From NCBI RefSeq assembly GCF_000725385.1, contig NZ_CP008884.1, forward strand, positions 3,162,001 to 3,226,000: 64,000 nt of DNA, read 5' to 3'. Below, piece by piece: positions 16,265 through 24,365 of this stretch. Position numbers and translations under genes: made by a program. How positions within the stretch are numbered: position 1 is the stretch's first letter; every line of letters starts with the position of its first letter. The DNA is from Dyella japonica A8. GTDB lineage: Bacteria; Pseudomonadota; Gammaproteobacteria; Xanthomonadales; Rhodanobacteraceae. The notes beneath the pieces are model-generated. The model saw only the letters and a list, made by a program, of their open reading frames with translations. It was not told the DNA's origin and ran no database searches.

Positions 16265-16879
16265 CAGATTTTCCCCTGTACGGCGCTCACGCTTGAGCAC
16301 CAGACTTCATGTCATGCGGTAATGGCTCGACCGATATCACGCGCGATACGCACCGACGGTGCGCCCCCTTGGGCGGTGATATCCAAAAACTCAATACGGC
16401 TTTTGCGCCAACTTCCTCGTCTGGCACCTGCCATGGCGTGGTGTCGCAAGAGCATCAACGGCAACGGCTGCTGCTGAAAATGTCGACACGCCAGGACCAT
16501 GTCAGGGCGGCCGCCATGCTGCCCATTTGTGACGTGGATCACAAGATGTCTTTGGTCATCTCCATGCCGGCCATGAGCCCACTTCATGCCGGGCGGCGTC
16601 GCAAAAGATTGCGCATCACTGGCAAGCCGCCATGACCGTCAAAGGTTGAGGCATCCGCCCAGCGGAGCGGCCAGAGGCCTTGTGAAACAGGACTCTCAGC
16701 CCACCCGTTGCCCCGGTTGCGGCCTGGAACTGCATGGCTGCTAGTACCATAGGCGCAGGTACACGGCCGACACCCCCTCGCCGTGCTTTCTTTCTGCATG
16801 AAGGCGATACCGCAAGGCGGCTCGTCGCCCTCGCACGTGCTTCTGCATCGGCAACCCGGCAGCAACGACCCACCTCATC
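16265..16879. other. Divergent regulatory region between tpsA1 and lysR
   Basis: About 615 bp without a convincing gene; short frames here show no family features. It must hold the tpsA1 promoter (minus strand) and the lysR promoter (plus strand), and contains the CRP/Clp-type site at 16528-16543. Confidence 0.6.
16528..16543. promoter_or_regulatory. Perfect CRP/Clp-type binding site
   Basis: TGTGACGTGGATCACA fits the TGTGA-N6-TCACA consensus exactly. It lies 264 bp upstream of the tpsA1 start and 336 bp upstream of the LysR start. In xanthomonads the CRP homologue Clp recognises this same consensus and controls adhesion and virulence genes, so control of the adhesin operon is plausible. The distance is longer than for a simple activator site unless the transcript has a long leader. 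Confidence 0.6.
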
Positions 16880-17812
16880 ATGGAACCTTATCGATTCGGC
16901 GATATCGCCGCCTTCGTGGCGGCTGTCCGCTCCGGCAGCTTCACTGCCGCCGCCACCGGGCTCGGGCTTACGCGCTCCGCCGTGGGCAAGAGCATCACGC
17001 GGCTGGAAAGCCAGCTCGGCGTGCGCCTGCTTCATCGCACCACGCGCAAACTGAGCCTTACCGACGAAGGCGCGGTCGTGTATGACCGCTGGCGACAGAT
17101 CCTGGAAGAGCTGGAAGACGTGGATGCCACCATGGCGCTGCGCCGCAGCCACCCCACGGGCACGCTCAGGCTGATGGTGCCGCCATCGCTCGGGCGGCGC
17201 CATGTGCTGCCGGTGATCCATGACTACCTGAAGCAATGGCCGGAACTGCGTGCGGAGCTGTGGTTCACCGATCGCTTCGTGAGCCTGATCGATGAAGGCT
17301 TCGATATTGCCGTGCGCATCGGTGCACCCAAGGACGACTCGCTGATCCTGACGCGCACCGTGGCATGGCAGCAGTTCATCGTTTGCGCATCGCCCGAGTA
17401 TCTCGCGCGGCGTGGTGCGCCACTGAAGCCGGACGACCTGGCCGATCACGACACCATCGTCTACATCAACGCGGAGCGGCCACGGCCGTGGCGCCTGCAG
17501 ACGGAAGGCGGTGCTTATCTGTACGAAGGCCCCGGACGGATCAGCGTCGACAACTCCGAGGCGATACGCGAATCGGCACTCGCCGGATTCGGGCTTGCGC
17601 ATCTTGCGGATTACGTGATCGGCGATGACCTGCGGGCGGGTCGGCTGGTGGAAGTGTTGCGCGCGTATCGCCCGCCGCCGGATCCCATTCGCCTCGTCTA
17701 TCCCAGCAAGCGGCACCTCACGCCCCGCACCCGTGCATTCATTGATTTTCTGGTGGATCGCTGGGCCGCGGGCGCGCCATGGGAGTCGGCGGCCATGAAC
17801 ATTGGGGACTGA
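16880..17812 (+). CDS. LysR-family transcriptional regulator
   Basis: A 310-aa LysR regulator. The N-terminal winged helix-turn-helix covers about residues 5-62 (FVAAVRSGSFTAAATGLGLT.SAVGKSITRLE..LGVRLLHRTTRKLSLTDEG). A substrate-binding domain follows from about residue 90 to 295 (GTLRLMVPPSLGRRHVLPVIHDYLKQWPELRAEL). It belongs to the large subgroup with the HRTTRKLSLT signature, whose members usually repress or activate a neighbouring oxidoreductase or exporter gene; no such divergent gene is present, since the divergent neighbour is tpsA1, 615 bp away. The target is therefore unclear and control of tpsA1 is possible. Confidence 0.92.
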   Translation: MEPYRFGDIAAFVAAVRSGSFTAAATGLGLTRSAVGKSITRLESQLGVRLLHRTTRKLSLTDEGAVVYDRWRQILEELEDVDATMALRRSHPTGTLRLMVPPSLGRRHVLPVIHDYLKQWPELRAELWFTDRFVSLIDEGFDIAVRIGAPKDDSLILTRTVAWQQFIVCASPEYLARRGAPLKPDDLADHDTIVYINAERPRPWRLQTEGGAYLYEGPGRISVDNSEAIRESALAGFGLAHLADYVIGDDLRAGRLVEVLRAYRPPPDPIRLVYPSKRHLTPRTRAFIDFLVDRWAAGAPWESAAMNIGD

Positions 17813-17826
17813 CAGGACCCTATGAC

Positions 17827-17877
17827 GGGCGCCACCAGTGATTTATCGAAGATGGCGATTCGATGACACTGGCGCCC
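17827..17877. repeat. Nested hairpin downstream of lysR
   Basis: Outer arms GGGCGCCACCAGTG (17827-17840) and CACTGGCGCCC (17867-17877) pair with a 3-base bulge; an inner stem ATCGAA (17845-17850) and TTCGAT (17859-17864) pairs within the loop. There is no T-run, so it is not a canonical intrinsic terminator, but it may stabilise or end the lysR transcript. It begins 14 bases after the stop codon. Confidence 0.45.
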
Positions 17878-18243
17878 CTCGCTGATCCCTGCACGTTCAA
17901 GCAATGACTGCTTCTGTGTTTACCGCGCGATCATCGCGCTGCACTGGCCTGATGCCAGCGTCGTGCACGCCGGGCATGCCCGCCATCGTTGGTGGCACGG
18001 CCCGGGCGCCCGGACACCCCGGCCATCCGGGCGCGCCCGCCGGCTGACGTCCCTCCCCCTTCCCCGAACAGACAGGTCACGCACCACGTGACGACACCTG
18101 CGTCGCACGGGCTTCTGCGCCCTGTGGCCGTGCCTGCCCATGCATCGATTTTCCCGGGAACGCGAGTTGTCCGGCGAACCGATGCACCCGCAACGCGCGG
18201 CGCGTGCCGTGCCTCCCCGTCGACATAAAAGAGAACCTAAGCC
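17878..18243. other. GC-rich intergenic stretch
   Basis: About 365 bp between the lysR hairpin and the lipoprotein gene. It is very GC-rich with several short self-complementary pieces (for example around 17990-18030). I see no supported gene; open frames crossing it on the minus strand run antisense through the lipoprotein gene and lack family features. It presumably carries the lipoprotein promoter. Confidence 0.5.
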
Positions 18244-18768
18244 ATGCCTATCCCATCCCGACTGATCGCCTTTGCCTGTGCCGCCGCCATGTTGCTGCTG
18301 ACCGGTTGCCACGCCACCGTCGATGCGCGCTGGGCAAACTCCGACGATACGGTCGACCACTGGAAGAAGGCCATGCCGAGTCTGCCGGTGGAAGTGCGCG
18401 GCGCCTTGCCCGGCGCCACCAACCAGCAGATCGCGCAGGTCATTCCGAACGCGAAAACCATGGATGGCAGCGCTGGCACCCTTGTTTCGCCGCGACTGGT
18501 GGTGGAACTGGGCGAGCCCGCCAAGCCCCGTGATGATGCCTATTGCGCCAAGCCCGCCCCGGCCGTCGCAACGGGTGGCTCGCCGGCCCAGCAGACCATG
18601 ACGTTGACGATTTGCGATGGTGCGCGACTGGTGGCCACGTCGAGCAAGCCACTCGATGTTGCCCATACGCCCGTGTCGGAACTTCCCAAGCGCCTGGATA
18701 GCCTGAAGAAGCTCGCGCTGATCGGCATTGCACACACACAGACCGAGGCATACCAGATCCAGGGCTGA
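18244..18768 (+). CDS. Putative lipoprotein of unknown function
   Basis: A 174-aa protein with a clear lipoprotein signal: positively charged start, hydrophobic stretch, and lipobox LLTGC with the acylated Cys at residue 22. The mature part has no recognised domain. It contains a conserved-looking central segment (SPRLVVELGEPAKPRDD), one central Cys pair (AYCAKP and LTICDG) that could form a disulfide, and a C-terminal helix. The following residues ATVDARW give no clear Lol-avoidance signal, so outer-membrane location is likely. The neighbouring FUSC-family gene begins 126 bp downstream on the same strand; a link is possible but not shown. Confidence 0.75.
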   Translation: MPIPSRLIAFACAAAMLLLTGCHATVDARWANSDDTVDHWKKAMPSLPVEVRGALPGATNQQIAQVIPNAKTMDGSAGTLVSPRLVVELGEPAKPRDDAYCAKPAPAVATGGSPAQQTMTLTICDGARLVATSSKPLDVAHTPVSELPKRLDSLKKLALIGIAHTQTEAYQIQG

Positions 18769-18894
18769 TCCGGCCCGGCCATCCCCGCGTCAGCGGCGGG
18801 GCCGCGCATGTGATGCCGCACGGACGCCGTGCGGCATCCGTCGCTTCTCGGCACCCGTGATGCCGTCTCTCCATTTCTTAGCAGCAAGGACACG

Positions 18895-21027
18895 ATGAGC
18901 GCGGCAATCACGGTTCGCCCAGGCATGCGGCGACGCTCCCGCATGAGCCTTTTCCTGACGGGCGAACGGCAAGCCTGGATCTTCGTGTTCAAGTGCCTGC
19001 TGGCGTTCTACCTCACGGCCTGGCTGTCGATGCTGCTCCAGTTGCAGCAGCCCGCAACGGCCATGATCACCGTGGCCATCGTGATGCATCCGCAGCGCGG
19101 CATGGTGCTGGCCAAGAGCTTCTATCGCGCCATCGGCACCGTCACCGGCAGCCTGTTTGCGCTGCTGCTCATGGCGCTCTTTCCCCAGCAGAGTGAGTTG
19201 CTGGTGCTCAGCCTGTCGCTGTGGGTGGGGCTGTGCTCGGGTGGCGCCGTGTTCCATCGCAACTTCCGGGCCTATGGCTTTGTGCTGGCGGGTTATACCG
19301 CCGCGGTGGTGGTGCTGCCGGCCGCCAGCGATCCTCACCGCATCTTCGACACGGCGATGCTGCGCGTCAGCGAGGTGATGCTGGGCATCGTCGTCGCGGC
19401 ACTGGTCAGCGATATGGTCTGGCCCGAGGGCCTGCGCGATGTCCTGCAGCGCACCGAGCGCGAGCACTATGAAGACTTCATGGCGTTGGCGCGCGAGAGC
19501 CTGCTCGGCAGCATCCCGCGGGCGCAGCTGGAGCAGGCGCACCTGCGCTGCGTCCGCGCCGCCGTACAGCTGGAAGATCTGCGTGCATCGGTAGTCTTCG
19601 AGGATCCACAGGCGCGCGCACGCAGTAGCCGCATGCGACTGTTGAATTTGCGCTACATGGCCGCGGCGACCAGCTTCCAATCCCTGCACCACCTGATCAA
19701 CCGGCTGGAGCGCGGCCACCACGGCCGTACGGCGCAGGCGCTGATTCAGCTCTACGCCCCTGTTGGGGAGGCGCTTGCGCCCGCTGGATCGCTTGCGCCA
19801 CGACCACTCGCCGCCCGGCTCGATGCCTGCGAAGAACGGCTTCAGGTACGGGCGGCGCAGTTGCGCGCCACCCTCCGGCAGGAGCCGGATCTGCTGCTGG
19901 AATTTGACAGCGGGGCCACCCTGCTGCGTCGTTTCGCCGGTGAGCTGTGCGATTTCGTGGCGCTCGAGGCCACACTGCGCGACACGCAAGGGCACCTGCC
20001 TGGCGCCTCGGAGCGCGTTGTGTTCAGGCGTTCCAATGACCGCGTTGCCGCGCTTATCGCTGCGGCGCGCACGTTCTTCACCATGCTTGGCCTTGGCGCG
20101 TTCTGGCTGATGACTGCCTGGCCTTCGGGCACCACGGCCATGCTGCTGGCCACCTTGTTCAGCGGACTGCTCGCGACCACCAGTGCGCCTGTCGCCGCCA
20201 CCGCCAATACGCTGGCCGGCTTCGCGCTGGGCGCGCTCGCCTCGTATGTGTCGGCGTTCGTGTTGCTGCCCGGTGGCGATGGCTTCGTCATGCTGGTCCT
20301 GGGCACCCTGCCCTTGCTGATGATCGGCCCCTACCTGACCACCCGCAACGCCACCCTGCCGGGCGTGGGCACCGGCTACACGCTGGGCTTTGTGCTCATG
20401 CTTGCGCTGAAGAACCCGATGACGTACGAGTCGGAACGCTTCATCAACGAAGCGCTGGCTTCATTGTTTGGCCTGATGGTCACCGGCATGGCCTTCATGG
20501 TGATACCCGCCGTGGTCGGCACCCGCTGGTTGTGGCGGCGCCAGATGCAGCAATTGCGTCGCCAGGTGCAACGGGCGGCAACGGCGCCGATGCCCGGCCT
20601 GCTCTACGCGTTCGAAAGCGGCCACCGCGATCTTTTTCACCAGATCGTGCAGCACACCCGGCATGGCAGTGCGTCGTCGCGAAGCCTGATGGCATGGGGA
20701 TTGGCGATACACGAGTGCGGCCGCGCCCTGCTCGAACTCCGGCAGGACATGGAAAGCGCGGCGCTGCCGCCAGACGTGCGCGCCTTGGCACAGCAAGCCG
20801 TGCAGGCGCTGGCACAGCTCTATGATGAGCCGGACAAGGCCCGGTGGACGCAAGCCGATCGCGCGGTGGAGTGCGCCATCGTGCGAGTGTGCCACAGCCT
20901 GCCGAGGGCGCGCGCCAGCTGCCAGCCTGTCCTGTCCCATCTGCTGCAGTTGCGCAACGCCCTGCGCGACGACGAATCCGCACTGGCGCCGTACATCGTC
21001 GGACATGCCGACAACCGGCGCGCCTAG
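18895..21027 (+). CDS. FUSC-family inner-membrane exporter (AaeB/fusaric acid resistance-like)
   Basis: A protein of about 710 aa with the layout of the FUSC/AaeB aromatic-acid exporter family: an N-terminal block of about five to six membrane helices (ITVAIVMHPQRGMVLAKSFYRAIGTVTGSLFAL is the conserved FUSC signature), a large cytoplasmic stretch (about 190-380), then a second helix block (about 390-540) and a soluble C-terminal tail. I choose ATG 18895 over 18829 because AAGGA stands 5 bases upstream. Family members pump aromatic acids or fusaric acid together with an HlyD-like adaptor and often a DUF1656 protein; neither is next to it here, so it is either a lone variant or its partners are elsewhere. 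Confidence 0.85.
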   Translation: MSAAITVRPGMRRRSRMSLFLTGERQAWIFVFKCLLAFYLTAWLSMLLQLQQPATAMITVAIVMHPQRGMVLAKSFYRAIGTVTGSLFALLLMALFPQQSELLVLSLSLWVGLCSGGAVFHRNFRAYGFVLAGYTAAVVVLPAASDPHRIFDTAMLRVSEVMLGIVVAALVSDMVWPEGLRDVLQRTEREHYEDFMALARESLLGSIPRAQLEQAHLRCVRAAVQLEDLRASVVFEDPQARARSSRMRLLNLRYMAAATSFQSLHHLINRLERGHHGRTAQALIQLYAPVGEALAPAGSLAPRPLAARLDACEERLQVRAAQLRATLRQEPDLLLEFDSGATLLRRFAGELCDFVALEATLRDTQGHLPGASERVVFRRSNDRVAALIAAARTFFTMLGLGAFWLMTAWPSGTTAMLLATLFSGLLATTSAPVAATANTLAGFALGALASYVSAFVLLPGGDGFVMLVLGTLPLLMIGPYLTTRNATLPGVGTGYTLGFVLMLALKNPMTYESERFINEALASLFGLMVTGMAFMVIPAVVGTRWLWRRQMQQLRRQVQRAATAPMPGLLYAFESGHRDLFHQIVQHTRHGSASSRSLMAWGLAIHECGRALLELRQDMESAALPPDVRALAQQAVQALAQLYDEPDKARWTQADRAVECAIVRVCHSLPRARASCQPVLSHLLQLRNALRDDESALAPYIVGHADNRRA

Positions 21028-21094
21028 TGTTTCGTTGCGCGCGTGGTCGCCCTCCCCTAAGAGCCGCAAACAAAACGTAGTGACATCTCCCATC

Positions 21095-21253
21095 CGTCAT
21101 TCCGGCGAAGGCCGGAATCCAGTGGCGAAGACATGGCGTGGTTGCGATAGCCGGCCATGTTTTTTGGGGCGCCTTGCGAAAACCTACGACAGAGGCCACT
21201 GGATTCCGGCCCACGACGCGAAGCTAGTCCCTGTGGGGCGCCGGAATGATGAA
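21095..21253. repeat. Inverted pair of REP-like elements
   Basis: A perfect 16-bp inverted pair, GCCGGAATCCAGTGGC (21111-21126) and GCCACTGGATTCCGGC (21195-21210), lies inside an outer pair CGTCATTCCGGCG / CGCCGGAATGATG with one mismatch. Each half is itself a small hairpin (ATTCCGGCGAAGGCCGGAAT type). This is the usual form of REP doublets in xanthomonad-type intergenic DNA. It lies between the convergent ends of the exporter and the Lrp-type gene, where it may act as a two-way transcript end. Confidence 0.75.
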
Positions 21254-21333
21254 ACTGGGGTCCCGCGGGGTTTTGTTGGCAGCTCCAAGGCCCTTGCCGA
21301 CGCCCCGCCTTCACCAGGCGTCGCGAGCACCGC

Positions 21334-21807
21334 TCACACCGGCAGCATGGTGGTCTTCTTGACCGTGCGCAGTGCCAGCGTGGATTGCACACGGACCACG
21401 CCGGGGAGCTGGGTCAGGATCTCCGTGTGGATGCGTTCGAAATCCGCGGAGTCCGCATACGCCACGCGCACCATGTAATCGGCAGCGCCGGCCAGCAGGC
21501 AGCACTCGGTGACTTCCGGGTGGTCCTGGATGGCGGCTTCGAATGAGTCGAGCGCCGTGCGCCCCTGCTGGTCCAGTGTGATCAGCACGAAGGCCGTGCC
21601 CGGCAGCCCCGCGGCCTTTTCGTCCACCAGCATGACGTAGCGGGAAATGAGTCCGCGCTCCTCCAGCAATTTCACGCGGCGCAGGCATGCCGAGGGGGAC
21701 AAATTGATCTGTTGGGCGAGCTCCAGGTTGGTCAGTCGACCGTCCTGCTGAAGCAGCCGGAGGATCGCCCGATCCCGGTCGTCAAGGGCGAATTCTGATT
21801 GCAGCAT
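21334..21807 (-). CDS. Lrp/AsnC-family regulator, probably of ald
   Basis: A 157-aa Lrp/AsnC protein. The N-terminal HTH is at about residues 8-60 (LDDRDRAILRLLQQDGRLTNLELAQQINLSPSACLRRVKLLEERGLI) and the C-terminal RAM ligand domain at about 75-150 (ECCLLAGAADYMVRV). It is transcribed divergently from alanine dehydrogenase, with 164 bp between the start codons. That arrangement is common for alanine-responsive activators of ald. A perfect palindrome next to its start suggests autoregulation. Confidence 0.92.
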   Translation of the reverse strand: MLQSEFALDDRDRAILRLLQQDGRLTNLELAQQINLSPSACLRRVKLLEERGLISRYVMLVDEKAAGLPGTAFVLITLDQQGRTALDSFEAAIQDHPEVTECCLLAGAADYMVRVAYADSADFERIHTEILTQLPGVVRVQSTLALRTVKKTTMLPV

Positions 21808-21810
21808 AAG

Positions 21811-21822
21811 ATTTCATGAAAT
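21811..21822. promoter_or_regulatory. Palindromic candidate operator ATTTCATGAAAT
   Basis: A perfect 12-bp palindrome three bases upstream of the Lrp-type regulator's ATG, overlapping its ribosome-binding region. The AT-rich character and position suit binding by the Lrp-type protein itself, giving feedback on its own gene and possibly control of the divergent ald. Confidence 0.45.
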
Positions 21823-21971
21823 ATCCAAAAAGTCGCCAACTATTCTACAGCGAACCCATTCGCCATGAATAATCCGCACTTTATTGCTTGATATCTCAAT
21901 CATACTGCTGCACCGGCGCCCACCCCGGTGGGTCCGCAACCTTTCCTACCCAGCTAGAGAGCATTCAAGCC

Positions 21972-23090
21972 ATGCGCATCGGTGTGCCGAAAGAAATCAA
22001 GAACCACGAATACCGCGTGGGCCTTATCCCGTCGTCCGTGCAGGAGCTCGTGCACAACGGTCACCAGGTGATGGTGCAGGCGGGCGCTGGCCTGGGTGCC
22101 GGCATCACCGACGCCGACTATGTCGCGGCGGGCGCCTCCATCATCGAGAGCGCGGACCAGATCTTTGCCGACGCCGACATGATCGTGAAGGTGAAGGAGC
22201 CGCTGGCCGTCGAGCGCAAGAAGCTCCGCAAGGGCCAGATCCTGTTCACCTACCTGCATCTCGCTCCGGATGCCGAGCAGACCAAGGACCTAATCGATTC
22301 GGGCGCCATCTGCATCGCCTACGAAACCGTGACCTCGCCCAACGGCTCGCTGCCGCTGCTGACGCCGATGTCCGAAGTGGCCGGCCGCCTCGCTCCGCAG
22401 GTCGGCGCGCATTCGCTGGAGAAGGCCCAGGGTGGTCGCGGCGTGCTGCTCGGCGGCGTGCCGGGCGTGCCGGCGGCTGAAGTGGTGATCCTGGGTGGCG
22501 GCGTGTCCGGCACCCATGCGGCCACGATTGCTGTGGGCATGGGCGCCAAGGTGACCGTGGTCGATCGTTCGGCCGATGCCCTCAAGCGTCTGGCTGCCCA
22601 GTTCGGCACCGCCATCTCCACCGTGTTCTCCACCCGCGCAGCCATCGAAGAGCTGGTGCGTCGCGCCGACCTGCTGATCGGCACGGTGCTGGTGCCGGGT
22701 GCCGCCGCGCCGAAGCTGGTGACGCATGACATGGTGCGCACCATGAAGCCGGGTTCGGTGATCGTGGACGTCGCCATCGACCAGGGCGGCTGCGTGGAAA
22801 CCTCGCACGCCACCACCCACTCCGACCCGACCTACGTGGTCGACGGCGTGGTGCACTACTGCGTCGCCAACATGCCGGGCGCCGTGGCCCGCACCTCCAC
22901 CTTCGCGCTGAACAGCGTGACCCTGCCCTTCACCCTTGCACTGGCCAACCAGGGCTGGAAGAAGGCGCTGGCAAACGACGTGCACCTGCGCAACGGCCTG
23001 AACGTGAGCGAAGGCCAGGTGACCTGTGAGCCGGTGGCCCTGGCCCACAACCTGCCGTACGTGAAGGCGGAAACCGCGATCGGCCTGTAA
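21972..23090 (+). CDS. ald: Alanine dehydrogenase
   Basis: A 372-aa NAD-dependent L-alanine dehydrogenase that interconverts L-alanine and pyruvate plus ammonia. The N-terminal signature MRIGVPKEIKNHEYRVGLIPSSV is diagnostic, followed by the conserved VKVKEPL at about residues 73-79 and HLAPD at about 95-99. The Rossmann dinucleotide-binding motif VILGGGVSGTHAA is at about residues 170-182, and the conserved DQGGCVETSHATTHSDPTY follows. ATG 21972 is chosen because it gives the exact family start; the frame is open further upstream. Divergent Lrp-type regulator upstream; a strong terminator follows at 23149. Confidence 0.96.
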   Translation: MRIGVPKEIKNHEYRVGLIPSSVQELVHNGHQVMVQAGAGLGAGITDADYVAAGASIIESADQIFADADMIVKVKEPLAVERKKLRKGQILFTYLHLAPDAEQTKDLIDSGAICIAYETVTSPNGSLPLLTPMSEVAGRLAPQVGAHSLEKAQGGRGVLLGGVPGVPAAEVVILGGGVSGTHAATIAVGMGAKVTVVDRSADALKRLAAQFGTAISTVFSTRAAIEELVRRADLLIGTVLVPGAAAPKLVTHDMVRTMKPGSVIVDVAIDQGGCVETSHATTHSDPTYVVDGVVHYCVANMPGAVARTSTFALNSVTLPFTLALANQGWKKALANDVHLRNGLNVSEGQVTCEPVALAHNLPYVKAETAIGL

Positions 23091-23148
23091 GTCATCGCGC
23101 TGCGTTGCCTTCCTTCGCATGACGAGGGAAGCGCAACGGCGTCATTTG

Positions 23149-23177
23149 GCGGGCACCTTCGGGTGCCCGCTTTTTTT
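23149..23177 (+). terminator. Rho-independent terminator of ald
   Basis: Perfect 9-bp stem GCGGGCACC (23149-23157), TTCG tetraloop, GGTGCCCGC (23162-23170), then seven T residues. It lies 59 bp after the ald stop codon and separates ald from the T6SS cluster. Confidence 0.93.
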
Positions 23178-23281
23178 GTGCCCGACGCCAGCAAGCGCGA
23201 CGCGGCGAGCGACACGAAATGACGGGTGCCATCCCCCGGTGCTGCTTACCATGACGTGCAGGCTCAGCGAGTGTGGACATC

Positions 23282-24334
23282 ATGGCGATCTACGATCTGG
23301 AACCTCTGCTGGCCCCGATCTCCGATGACGCGCCCTCGGGTGAGAACCTGGAATATGACGCCGATTTCCTCGCCCTGGAGCGGGCGGCGGCAACCAAGGC
23401 GGAGCGCGTCGTCGGCGACAGCGTCAAGCAGGCGGAAGAGCCCGACTGGGTCCGCGTGGCGGAGCGCTCGCAGGCCCTGCTCGCACGATCCAAGGACCTG
23501 CGCCTTGCTACGCACCTGACCGCCGCATGGACGCGCACGGCAGGCATCCCCGGCTGGACCGCAGGCCTCGCCCTGATCCGCGGGCTGCTCGAACAGCACT
23601 GGAGCACCGTCCATCCACAACTGGACGCCGAGGACAACGACGACCCGACCTACCGGGTCAACTCCGTGGCGCCCATCAGCGATCCCGTGGGTCTGCTTGG
23701 CCATGTTCGCACCACGCCCTTCGTGCAGTCGCCGCGACTGGGCCGCTTCAGCCTGCGCGATCTGCGCATCGCCAACGGCAGCCTGAAGACCGCCGACGCC
23801 CAGTCGGTGGATGGCGGCGAGCTGCCAACACAGACCGAGATCGAAGCCTGCTGCATGGATTGCCCGTATGAGCAGCTGGCCGAAACCACGGCGGCTGCAG
23901 CGGAGGCCCTGGAGCATGCCAAGGCGATCGATGCCATCTTCATGGACCGCGTAGGCACGGCCGGCCCGGAACTGAAGCCGTTGCTCAGCGACGCCCATGA
24001 GCTGAAAAGTTTTCTTGAAAGCCAGCGCAGCCTGCGCGCGCCGCAAGCATCGACGGATGACATGGCCGCGAATGAAGCGGCTGCGCAGGATGCGGGCACG
24101 GTCAGCGCGGGCGCGGTGCAGGCACAGGGCATCCAGGGCCCGCAGGATGTGTTGCGCTGCCTGGACGATCTTTGCGACTACTACGCACGCAAGGAGCCCT
24201 CCAGCCCGGTGCCGCTGCTCCTGCGTCGCGCCCAGCGCCTGGTGGGCAAGAACTTCCTCGACCTGCTGAAAGACCTCGCACCCGGCGGGCTCGGCGAACT
24301 GCAGGTCGTCTCCGGACAAGGCGACGACGAATAG
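23282..24334 (+). CDS. tssA: T6SS protein TssA
   Basis: A 350-aa TssA (ImpA-type), the protein that primes and caps the sheath-tail assembly of the type VI secretion system. The conserved ImpA N-terminal domain opens with LLAPISDDAPSGENLEYDADFLALE (about residues 9-33) and continues through WTAGLALIRGLLEQHWSTVHP (about 90-110). The C-terminal region DVLRCLDDLCDYYARKEPSSPVPLLLRRA..LVGKNFLDLL is typical of the short TssA class. I take ATG 23282 (MAIYDLEP) rather than 23273. It is the only T6SS gene here on the plus strand, separated from the rest by an 11-kb adhesin locus. Confidence 0.92.
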   Translation: MAIYDLEPLLAPISDDAPSGENLEYDADFLALERAAATKAERVVGDSVKQAEEPDWVRVAERSQALLARSKDLRLATHLTAAWTRTAGIPGWTAGLALIRGLLEQHWSTVHPQLDAEDNDDPTYRVNSVAPISDPVGLLGHVRTTPFVQSPRLGRFSLRDLRIANGSLKTADAQSVDGGELPTQTEIEACCMDCPYEQLAETTAAAAEALEHAKAIDAIFMDRVGTAGPELKPLLSDAHELKSFLESQRSLRAPQASTDDMAANEAAAQDAGTVSAGAVQAQGIQGPQDVLRCLDDLCDYYARKEPSSPVPLLLRRAQRLVGKNFLDLLKDLAPGGLGELQVVSGQGDDE

Positions 24335-24365
24335 CCGTCACGCTGCGATCGGCGCACGCGCCGGC

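Noticed and set aside
16312..16587. Minus-strand open frame of 91 codons upstream of tpsA1
   Set aside because: No good start site, it crosses the CRP/Clp-type site, and the composition is not protein-like.
17920..18735. Minus-strand open frame of 271 codons over the lipoprotein gene
   Set aside because: The opposite strand encodes a protein with a perfect lipobox signal; the minus-strand product has no family features.
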